A DNA stretch of 33,399 nucleotides from Hyella sp964606015 (GTDB lineage Bacteria > Cyanobacteriota > Cyanobacteriia > Cyanobacteriales > Xenococcaceae). Of this stretch, positions 9,699 to 16,202 are shown in pieces. Positions within the stretch are counted from its first letter, which is position 1. Each line of letters begins with the position of its first letter. The DNA lies in assembly GCA_964606015.1 (NCBI GenBank), contig CAZSEZ010000013.1:1-33399 (forward strand). Reading direction: 5' to 3'. The translations under genes and the position numbers were made by a program. Under the pieces are notes generated by a model. It ran no database searches. It was not told where the DNA came from and was given only the letters and a program-made list of their open reading frames with translations.

Positions 9699-9873
9699 TG
9701 CACCTGTCGTGATATTTACTGACTATTTTGTTTTGCAGCCGATTTTAGCCTAGTTTGTGGGGAACTGGTAAATTTGCAGTGGGAAAATTGCTTGAAACTA
9801 CTTAGAAGCGTTGCCTTTATAAGCTCGGTGTTTTTACTCTTGCCACTCTGTGTTCTAGGAGACTAGGTTTAAT

Positions 9874-9956
9874 GGAGGAAAAGTATGTTTTCTAGTATTT
9901 GTTATGTTTATTTTAAAAAAAGAAGTTATACATCTGGGGGCAGTTGCGATCGCTAG
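9874..9956 (+). promoter_or_regulatory. Shine-Dalgarno and overlapping 23-codon leader frame
   Basis: GGAGGA (9874-9879) is one of the best ribosome sites in the window. It is 5 bases from an ATG at 9885, whose frame stops at 9956 after 23 codons. The real gene starts 19 bases later in another frame, at 9904. Ribosomes may therefore load on the short frame first, or the A7 run at 9915-9921 may hide an indel that would join the two frames. Confidence 0.4.
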
Positions 9957-10758
9957 TATGGCTCTAGCTCCCACTGCTGCTTCTGCATTTACCTTGGATG
10001 CTTTTAACAGTTTTGAGGATACTATAGAGATTAATGCTGGGGGTACGATATTTGATGTTCCTGGTCAAGAGGTCACTGTAAATACAACACTTGGAGATGC
10101 GACCGCTAGTGATAGTGATTTTGATCCCTGTGATAATGTTAACAATCCTTTAAGTGATACATTCGGTGGATGTCGAACACTCAGTGTCAGTAGAGATGGA
10201 ACCAATAGTAATTTTGGTAGCATAACTCTGCGAGCCATAAGTGGAGTCGCTAGTTTTGAGGGTGCGGATGGGCTTCCTGGATCGGCAGAAATAATTTGGA
10301 ACGGTTTTGATTCTGCTAATGATGGTCAAGATATAGAGAATTTAGCTGGCATAGTACAAAGATCTTTTGAAATAAGTGTATCTGCTTTAAACTTGGGTAC
10401 TGGCAACGATGAATTAAACCTGAACTTTGAAATTCGAGATACTTCGAATAATTCAGGAGTTATTACTAGGAAGGTTACTGAGGATCTTACCGATGAGAGT
10501 CTTCTATTTCCTTTCTTAGGTGGATTTGGGACGACTAGTACAGTAGCTGATAACAGTGTAGATTTGCAAAATATTGATTACATCAGATTTTTCACAGACA
10601 ATGTAAACGAAGGAGATGATTTTACATTTAGTCTTATTCAGTCATCAGATAGAGTTCAAGATGTTCCTTTTGAATTTAGTCCTGGGATGGGATTGCTTTT
10701 GGGTGGTGGATTGTTTGGTTGGATGAAGCTAAAACGCAAGCAAAAACTAACTAAATAG
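9904..10758 (+). CDS. Secreted protein with VPFEFSP C-terminal sorting tag
   Basis: A 284-residue exported protein. Its signal peptide is well formed: MFILKKEV, a hydrophobic core, then APTAASA before a cut near residue 28. The mature part is acidic and Asn/Asp/Ser-rich, with a possible disulfide between the cysteines in DPCDN and GGCRT, and looks like an all-beta surface domain. Residues 254-284 carry VPFEFSP, a Gly/Leu helix and the basic end KLKRKQKLTK, the same tag as in the 6202-6930 gene. The body does not obviously align with that protein, so the tag, not the domain, is what they share. The only in-frame start is 9904. The nearest strong ribosome site is 25 bases upstream and serves an out-of-frame ATG. 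A terminator follows. Confidence 0.75.
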   Translation: MFILKKEVIHLGAVAIASMALAPTAASAFTLDAFNSFEDTIEINAGGTIFDVPGQEVTVNTTLGDATASDSDFDPCDNVNNPLSDTFGGCRTLSVSRDGTNSNFGSITLRAISGVASFEGADGLPGSAEIIWNGFDSANDGQDIENLAGIVQRSFEISVSALNLGTGNDELNLNFEIRDTSNNSGVITRKVTEDLTDESLLFPFLGGFGTTSTVADNSVDLQNIDYIRFFTDNVNEGDDFTFSLIQSSDRVQDVPFEFSPGMGLLLGGGLFGWMKLKRKQKLTK

Positions 10759-10800
10759 ACAAATTAGATAGATATAGTTGCTATGAAATTATGTAGATGA

Positions 10801-10826
10801 AGGATGGGCTAACGCTCATCCTTTTT
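10801..10826 (+). terminator. Rho-independent terminator after the tag protein gene
   Basis: AGGATGGGC pairs with GCTCATCCT (9 bp, one G-T) around loop TAAC, followed by TTTT. It serves the plus-strand gene and overlaps the last codons of the convergent minus-strand gene that stops at 10816. Confidence 0.85.
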
Positions 10827-11502
10827 GTTGTTTGAGCAGCAAAGGTGCCAGAGATAAGCAAGCCAAGAAACCAAGTGCCAGGATGAAAGAAAGTTTATTT
10901 TCTCCTGATAGCGCATCAAGTCCACTAGTTCCCAGCCAAACATAGGCAAATGTACCAGGGATAATCCCAATAAAAGTAGCTGCTGTGTACTTAAACCAGT
11001 GCAGCGGGGTTAAACCAAAGAGAAAATTAACTACATTAAATGGTGAAATGGGAGCGAAACGAATTGCCAGCACAAAGCAAAAAGGATTATTTTTAATTGA
11101 CTGCTCAAACTTGTTAAAATACTTGTTGTGCTGAAATTTATTCTTGAGACTCTCTCTAAACAAGTATCTGGCAGCTAAAAAAGCCCCTAATGCCCCTATA
11201 GTTGCTCCAACCACTGACCACAGAGTTCCCCACCAAATGCCGAAGATAATCCCCCCAACAATGGTCAATACTGTGCCTGGGATTCCTGCTACAGTTAGCA
11301 GAGTATAAAGCGCCAAAAAAAAGGGAATTACACAACAACTATTAGCCTGTAAGCGTTCGACAAGATACATTTGGTCGAATACTTGCCTTAATGGCGTAGT
11401 GAAAACAGCTAAAAATAAGCCACAAAAAAATAATCCAGCAAGTACTCTGTGATCTTTAAGCTTACTAATCCCACTTATTTTGAGTTTTTTGATTGAAAGC
11501 AC
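10816..11502 (-). CDS. TVP38/TMEM64 family (VTT/DedA-like) membrane protein
   Basis: A 228-residue integral membrane protein of the TVP38/TMEM64 (SNARE-associated/VTT) family. It has a first helix near residues 22-38, the conserved GIPGTVLTIVGGIIFG re-entrant segment, the FLAARYLFR segment, and the hallmark RFAPISPFNVVNFLFGLT followed by IGIIPGTFAYVWLG. Members are linked to lipid scrambling or small-molecule transport across membranes; the exact substrate is unknown. The start is GTG, 18 bases after the arsS stop, with no clear Shine-Dalgarno, so translation may be coupled. Its place as last gene after arsM and arsS suggests a part in arsenic or arsenosugar handling, such as export or metal tolerance. 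That is inference from context. The stop codon lies inside the hairpin of the convergent terminator. Confidence 0.88.
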   Translation of the reverse strand: MLSIKKLKISGISKLKDHRVLAGLFFCGLFLAVFTTPLRQVFDQMYLVERLQANSCCVIPFFLALYTLLTVAGIPGTVLTIVGGIIFGIWWGTLWSVVGATIGALGAFLAARYLFRESLKNKFQHNKYFNKFEQSIKNNPFCFVLAIRFAPISPFNVVNFLFGLTPLHWFKYTAATFIGIIPGTFAYVWLGTSGLDALSGENKLSFILALGFLACLSLAPLLLKQQKG

Positions 11503-11520
11503 GAGAACATAGTTTTAAGG

Positions 11521-12531
11521 TTATACCAGAGAACCACCACAGCTAGAGCCAGTCCCAGCAGTACAACCATAGCAGTAATTGGCTGTCTTAATCTCTGTAA
11601 TAAGGTCGAGATTATTGGCGATTAACAAATCATTTACGGTTAGTTTTTTACCTTGGCGATCGCTTGCCATGATACCTTCCATCTGATTAAAGTCACAATC
11701 ATAGATATTCCCCAGGTAGTCGATAGATAGCTGGTTGCGACACATCAAATGGTTGAGAGTTCCAGGATTATAGTTATCAGCTAAGAATGACAAATAGTCT
11801 TGATGTAGCTCTTGTCTCTGGAGGTACTGTTTGGTTCGCCCAATAGGGATATTGGTAATAGTCAGTAGTTGATTAAAATGGATGCCAAAATGTTCTAGAA
11901 GGTAAGCTTTGTAGTCTTTTTCTAGTTGTTGCTGATTGGGGGCAAGACTAAAGTTATTATCTTTTGGCAACGCCGGATTGTATACCAGATCTAGTACCAA
12001 TTTCGGGTCTTTGCCATAGCCTAATTCGTTAAGCTTTTGAATGGCTAGAACAGACTTGTCATAGACTCCAGCTCCTCTTTGCTTATCTACGTTAGTTTCG
12101 AGATAGCAAGGTAAGGATGCGGTTACTTTAAGCTGATTTGTGGCAAAGTACTCTGGTAAGTCTTCGTATCCCGATTCAAAAAAGATGGTTAAATTAGAAC
12201 GAACAATTACTTCTTTGTCTTTAGCTCTAGCTGCTTGGACGATATCTTTAAAACCATAGTTCATCTCGGGCGCGCCTCCTGTGAGGTCTACGCTTTGGAT
12301 CTGAGGAAAACGATCAATTAACTCGATAATTTGCTGACAAACTTCAGGGGATAGCTCTTCAGTTCTTTTGGGCCCAGCTTCTACGTGGCAGTGTGTACAG
12401 GCAAGATTACACTTACGTCCCAAGTTGATTTGGAGGACTGTAATCTGAGATTTAATTAAATCAGATTTTATCTGTTGTTTGAAGGGCGTTAGCTGATCGC
12501 GATCGCTAGATACAAAAGACTGAACACTCAT
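11521..12531 (-). CDS. arsS: Arsenosugar biosynthesis radical SAM protein ArsS
   Basis: A 336-residue radical SAM enzyme. The 4Fe-4S site is CNLACTHC (Cys41, Cys45, Cys48), followed by the SAM-binding strand DLTGGAPE, typical of this family. The C-terminal domain (DUF3641 type) has CDFNQMEG and a cysteine-rich end, CYGCTAGTGSSCGG. ArsS attaches the 5'-deoxyadenosyl group of SAM to dimethylated arsenic, the step that begins arsenosugar formation. arsM lies immediately upstream, as in many cyanobacteria, and supplies the methylated substrate. The 115-bp gap between the genes contains two small hairpins. ATG is used. The alternative name in older annotation is radical SAM/Cys-rich domain protein. 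Confidence in family is high; the function follows from the arsM pairing. Confidence 0.92.
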   Translation of the reverse strand: MSVQSFVSSDRDQLTPFKQQIKSDLIKSQITVLQINLGRKCNLACTHCHVEAGPKRTEELSPEVCQQIIELIDRFPQIQSVDLTGGAPEMNYGFKDIVQAARAKDKEVIVRSNLTIFFESGYEDLPEYFATNQLKVTASLPCYLETNVDKQRGAGVYDKSVLAIQKLNELGYGKDPKLVLDLVYNPALPKDNNFSLAPNQQQLEKDYKAYLLEHFGIHFNQLLTITNIPIGRTKQYLQRQELHQDYLSFLADNYNPGTLNHLMCRNQLSIDYLGNIYDCDFNQMEGIMASDRQGKKLTVNDLLIANNLDLITEIKTANYCYGCTAGTGSSCGGSLV

Positions 12532-12562
12532 GATATATGTCTAAATCTATATTTTAATTTTT

Positions 12563-12616
12563 AGCAGATTTCTCTGCTGAGTAGCGTTGCCGAGCCTTTG
12601 AGCAATGCGACAACGC
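12563..12616 (-). other. Two hairpins in the arsM-arsS gap
   Basis: AGCAGA/TCTGCT (12563-12568 and 12573-12578, 4-base loop) and GCGTTG/CAACGC (12584-12589 and 12611-12616) are perfect 6-bp inverted repeats. Neither is followed by a U run on the minus strand, so a terminator is unlikely. They may be mRNA processing or stability elements that set the arsM:arsS ratio. Confidence 0.4.
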
Positions 12617-12646
12617 CGAATTGTTAACACAAGAAAGCGATTGAAA

Positions 12647-13861
12647 CTAGCAGCACTCTTCGGTGGAGCAGCAACTCCCGTCATTGCTGACAGACCCCGC
12701 AGCAGTTAGTGTATAGCCTTCCCCTTTGGTCTCTTGAGGATGGCGAATTGCTTTGGATTCACAACTAAATTGCGGTGCATCTGCTAGAGAGATTGTTTTG
12801 TAAGGCTCAATGCCAATGACATCTTGAGCATATGGGCTATTGGACTGAGTCAAAATCTGGTAAGTTTTGTCACATACTGCCATTCTTTCTCCACGACAGT
12901 AGATGTGGCCATCATCATCTTGTACCTGTTTCCAAGGGCCTTTGTATACAACAGCTTGCTTGCGGTCGAGGCATTCTCCCTCTTTCCCTTTGTATGCCCT
13001 CACAGTCATGGAACGGAACTCGATGCCATCAATTGTGTGCCAAGGCTGTTCTTCCCGTTTGAGGATTTCTACCCCGTAGAATCCTGCTTCTTCAAACATA
13101 GTTAGAAAATCATCTTCGCGAAATGCTCCTGAGATACAACCACTCCATAATTCAGGATCATTGATCATTTCTTCTGTAGGATCCTCATCACAAACGATAT
13201 CGGAGATTACTGCTCTACCACCACGCTTGAGAACTCGGAAGATCTCCTGGAAAAGGTGTTTTTTGTCTTCGGGACGAACTAAGTTAAGAACGCAATTAGA
13301 GATCACAACATCTGCACTGTTATCGGCAACTAGAGGTTGAGCTTGGCGTAAGCGATCGCATTCTGCCTCATAACGACCCATATCATCAAGATTTTGAATT
13401 GGATTGCTTTCTAGCCAGGTTTGAATTGGATCTAAGGGTAGTTGTAAGTCCTGGATTTTCCCTTTGATAAATTCAGTATTGTGGCAGCCTATGGTTTCTG
13501 CTATCTGATCTTGGTACTTGCGGGCCAGATTAAGCATTTCGTCATTGAAATCTACACCAATAACCTTGCCTGCTGCGCCCACTTTCTGTGCCAATATATA
13601 ACAGTTTTTACCAGCACCAGAACCTAGGTCGACTACGACTTCACCTTCGTTAACATAGCGAGTGGGGTCGCCACAACCGTAATCTTTGGCAATGATCTCC
13701 TCTGGCAAAATTTCTAAGTAGTTACCTTCATACTCAACTGGACAGCATAAACTAGGCTGTTGTTGTCTGGCTCCTTCTTGATATCTCGATAAAACTTCGG
13801 ATTCAATATTGTAATTAATAGGGGGGGTGTTTGTAGCTTGGATCGTAGTAGTTTCAGTCAC
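12647..13861 (-). CDS. arsM: Arsenite S-adenosylmethionine methyltransferase ArsM
   Basis: A 404-residue class I methyltransferase that methylates As(III) with SAM to mono- and dimethyl species. The SAM site is VVDLGSGAGKN (about residues 76-86) followed by GVDFND. The cysteines that bind trivalent arsenic are in place: SLCCP (39-40), YGCGDP (63), ISNCVLNL and LWSGCISGAF. A C-terminal extension ends in CCSTEECC, a cluster probably able to hold arsenic. The start is GTG, with AAGGAA eight bases upstream. It is first in a minus-strand run arsM-arsS-TVP38, consistent with arsenosugar synthesis and arsenic detoxification. An ArsR gene is not nearby. The region upstream has a 7-bp inverted repeat that could be an operator. 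Confidence 0.95.
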   Translation of the reverse strand: MTETTTIQATNTPPINYNIESEVLSRYQEGARQQQPSLCCPVEYEGNYLEILPEEIIAKDYGCGDPTRYVNEGEVVVDLGSGAGKNCYILAQKVGAAGKVIGVDFNDEMLNLARKYQDQIAETIGCHNTEFIKGKIQDLQLPLDPIQTWLESNPIQNLDDMGRYEAECDRLRQAQPLVADNSADVVISNCVLNLVRPEDKKHLFQEIFRVLKRGGRAVISDIVCDEDPTEEMINDPELWSGCISGAFREDDFLTMFEEAGFYGVEILKREEQPWHTIDGIEFRSMTVRAYKGKEGECLDRKQAVVYKGPWKQVQDDDGHIYCRGERMAVCDKTYQILTQSNSPYAQDVIGIEPYKTISLADAPQFSCESKAIRHPQETKGEGYTLTAAGSVSNDGSCCSTEECC

Positions 13862-13884
13862 AGATAGATTCCTTGTGTTTCAAT

Positions 13885-13924
13885 TCAATAGCGAACTATA
13901 GCGCAAGATGCATAGGTCTATTGA
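13885..13924. promoter_or_regulatory. 7-bp inverted repeat upstream of arsM
   Basis: TCAATAG (13885-13891) and CTATTGA (13918-13924) form perfect arms 26 bp apart, starting 24 bp before the arsM start codon. The spacing is larger than a usual ArsR/SmtB site, so any operator role is speculative. Confidence 0.25.
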
Positions 13925-14118
13925 GATACAATTCAGATGATTTAACAATTTAATTTTTTTCCATTCAAGCTCAAATAGATTAGATTTTCCTGAGATATTA
14001 CCAAGAATTTTCAAAATTGCTAGAGATTCCTGAATTCCTTACATACAAGTCTTTGCAATGATTTTTTGAGACAGACTTTGAATGTACTTTATTAAGATTC
14101 ATTGCGGAAAACATAAAT

Positions 14119-14150
14119 TAGTTAGCTAGCCTAGCAGTAATAGTTAGCTA
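14119..14150. repeat. Direct repeat TAGTTAGCTA with 22-bp period
   Basis: TAGTTAGCTA occurs exactly at 14119-14128 and 14141-14150. The 22-bp period is about two helix turns, so a dimeric regulator could bind both from one face. The repeats end 39 bp before the start codon of the sigma-like gene and may control the operon that follows. Confidence 0.45.
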
Positions 14151-14189
14151 ATCAACAGTTGGTTAATTCAAAATCTGGGGTCTTTATTA

Positions 14190-15146
14190 ATGGTTATTGT
14201 CAATCAATTTGACAATCAAGGAAGCAAAGGTCAGCAGAAATTGCTTCGGCAACTTTTGGGGAAGTATCTACAAGTAGGCGACCATACACAAAAGTTAGTT
14301 GTTATTGAACAAATAACTCAGCTAGCTCTACAATTTCGCTCTGTCTGTCGTGGGTTTAAAAATAAGGAGTTGGAGCATGTTCTTCAAGAACTCTATGAAC
14401 AAGCCAGGCTACAGCTAGAGCACATAATTACTAAACAACTAGAAAGCCCTGACTATCAACTAAAGATTAGTTGTCACTGGCTAAATGAGATCCAACAGCA
14501 GGTTTTTCGTCAGACATTGAATGATCAAAAACTAAAAGAGATCGCTATTTTGGCTCAGCAGCAAGCAATCAATAGTGAAGAGAGAGCTTATTTTTTAACG
14601 GAACTAGTTAAAGCAATCCAAGTTTATGGAAGGTTTTGTCGGCCATATCGAGAAAGGTTTAGTGACAGTTTTTACTGTCTCATATATGAAGAAGCGATTG
14701 TTAGAACTACTAGTTTGATTTGCCTAAAGATAGATAGCTATGATCCTAGTAGAGGAGAAGGTCGATTTATGACTTGGGTGAATTTTTTACTTGATAAAGA
14801 GGTGCTGCGTTGTCGTCGTGAATTTGATTTGTCTTATCGTTATCAGTTTACAAGTATTGATGACTTATCTGTCTTACCTGGTAAAAATTCTAGTCTAAAG
14901 CAGGTTGATTTGATTTATAGGTGTATCCAAAATGATATTACTGGTAGATATAAACAGGCGTGTATTAAAGATAACCCTCAAGGTAATTTCCAAAGAATTG
15001 CTCTTGCTCGTCTAGATGGGATGAGTTGGGAAAATATAGGCAGGAAAATTAATTGTTCCGCTTCTACTACACACGCTTTTTATAGACGCCACTGTATTAA
15101 ATTTAAGCGGTTATTGAGAGAAGAATTAGAGAATATGCAGATGTAA
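14190..15146 (+). CDS. Sigma-70-like regulator linked to DUF1822 and CHAT-CHASE2
   Basis: A 318-residue soluble protein with distant sigma-factor features. Residues 165-212 resemble sigma region 2 (YDPSRGEGRFMTWVNFLLDK, then the basic VLRCRREFD). Residues 265-305 resemble region 4: LARLDGMSWENIGRKINCS followed by a second helix rich in Arg and Lys, a helix-turn-helix layout. The first 150 residues are helical, Gln-rich and unfamiliar; they are absent from ordinary ECF sigma factors and could be an interaction or regulatory domain. The protein probably binds DNA or RNA polymerase, but a true sigma role is not shown. It begins a close run, with 48 bp to the DUF1822 gene. The Shine-Dalgarno is weak (GGGG at 14177-14180). 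The best regulatory sign is the 22-bp-period repeat upstream. Confidence 0.7.
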   Translation: MVIVNQFDNQGSKGQQKLLRQLLGKYLQVGDHTQKLVVIEQITQLALQFRSVCRGFKNKELEHVLQELYEQARLQLEHIITKQLESPDYQLKISCHWLNEIQQQVFRQTLNDQKLKEIAILAQQQAINSEERAYFLTELVKAIQVYGRFCRPYRERFSDSFYCLIYEEAIVRTTSLICLKIDSYDPSRGEGRFMTWVNFLLDKEVLRCRREFDLSYRYQFTSIDDLSVLPGKNSSLKQVDLIYRCIQNDITGRYKQACIKDNPQGNFQRIALARLDGMSWENIGRKINCSASTTHAFYRRHCIKFKRLLREELENMQM

Positions 15147-15194
15147 TAAATCTATTTACATGATTTTATATATTTAAGTAAGGACAACTAAGAA

Positions 15195-16163
15195 ATGCCA
15201 GCTCTCATGTCAGAATCAAATTCATATAAGGTAAAGATAACTTTATCAACTTGGCTTAATGCAAAAAAGTTTGCAGGAGAGCAAACAAGTTTGGCAAAGA
15301 GTAAACAGGTATACCTTAATACTCTGGCTGTTTCTATCGTTAATTGGTATTTGAATTGTCTAGGTTGGCAAACTGATTTGGAGAACAGTTATAGTTGGAA
15401 TTCTGAGTTACGAGCTTTGCTTAATATTGCTGATATCTTGCTTCCTAACTACGGTAGGGTCGAATGTATTTACCTAGATGAAGCAGATTCCCAACAATTA
15501 TCTATTTCTCAAGATATTAGTGGGGATACTATTGCTTGTGTTGCAGTTCGTCTTCAAGTTGCAAGTCAGGTAGCTGAAATTCTAGGTTTCACCACAGATA
15601 CCCAGTCAAAAACTATCTTGCTCAGGAATTTAACCTCTCTCGATGAACTACCTGCTTATCTTGCTAGTTGTGGGGTTGCTAAAGGTATTGCTCAATCCTT
15701 AGTACCTTTAAGTAGCTGGTTTACTGAGGAAGTAGTCCCGGGCTGGTTAAATTGGCAGAAATTTTGCCAACAGTATCCAGCAATGGCGTTTCGCTCCAAC
15801 TATATTCAAACTCAGGATAGTGAAATCGAATCAGAGACGATTACTTCAGCTCGGAAAGTCAAAGTATGGCGATTGGAGACGTCTGTACGCACTTATTTGG
15901 TTGCTCTTGTAGTTGAACTTGAAGAAAGAATGGATGGAACCTCGGATATTGCCATCAAGATTTGTTCTGCGGATAACTCTAGGCTATTACCCTCTGGACT
16001 AGTTATAGATGTTTTGGGTGAGCAGCAAGAGCTGGTTTTACAGATTTGTGTTCAACCAGATAGTGATTTTGTTGAGTTTTCTCTAAGTGGGCAGTCAGAA
16101 GAAGTTTTTAGTATTAGAGCAACCTTTAACGACATAACTCTCACAGAAAGTTTTAGGATCTAA
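15195..16163 (+). CDS. DUF1822 family protein
   Basis: A 322-residue soluble protein of the cyanobacterial DUF1822 family. The signature is the N-terminal KQVYLNTLAVSIVNWYLNCL, followed by GWQTDLENSYSWN and LLNIADILLPNYGRVEC. No transmembrane segment, signal or known catalytic motif is visible. The second half (from about residue 215) is beta-rich, ending in repeated strand-like segments. Function is unknown. As I recall, the family often sits between sigma-like genes and CHAT or CHASE2 genes, and it does so here with gaps of 48 and 39 bp, so it is likely a dedicated partner: an adaptor, an inhibitor or a protease substrate. AAGGA at 15180-15184 precedes the chosen ATG. An in-frame ATG four codons later is an alternative. 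Confidence 0.82.
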   Translation: MPALMSESNSYKVKITLSTWLNAKKFAGEQTSLAKSKQVYLNTLAVSIVNWYLNCLGWQTDLENSYSWNSELRALLNIADILLPNYGRVECIYLDEADSQQLSISQDISGDTIACVAVRLQVASQVAEILGFTTDTQSKTILLRNLTSLDELPAYLASCGVAKGIAQSLVPLSSWFTEEVVPGWLNWQKFCQQYPAMAFRSNYIQTQDSEIESETITSARKVKVWRLETSVRTYLVALVVELEERMDGTSDIAIKICSADNSRLLPSGLVIDVLGEQQELVLQICVQPDSDFVEFSLSGQSEEVFSIRATFNDITLTESFRI

Positions 16164-16202
16164 GCAGAAGGAAGTATTGCAAGATCTATTTGATTGTGAG
16201 AA

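Larger units (their letters stand above)
13862..14189. other. Divergent promoter region between arsM and the sigma-like gene
   Basis: 328 bp, strongly AT-rich, no gene seen. It must hold promoters for both directions. For the plus strand, TTGAGA (14066-14071) and TATTAA (14090-14095) with 18-bp spacing is a possible promoter. Two repeat elements within it are listed separately. Confidence 0.5.

Noticed and set aside
12824..13105. Plus-strand frames opposite arsM
   Set aside because: They lie inside the strongly conserved arsM sequence and have no ribosome site or family match.
13885..13924. Classical ArsR/SmtB operator upstream of arsM
   Set aside because: The arms are 26 bp apart rather than the short spacing of known sites and no arsR is nearby, so it is kept only as a weak inverted repeat.
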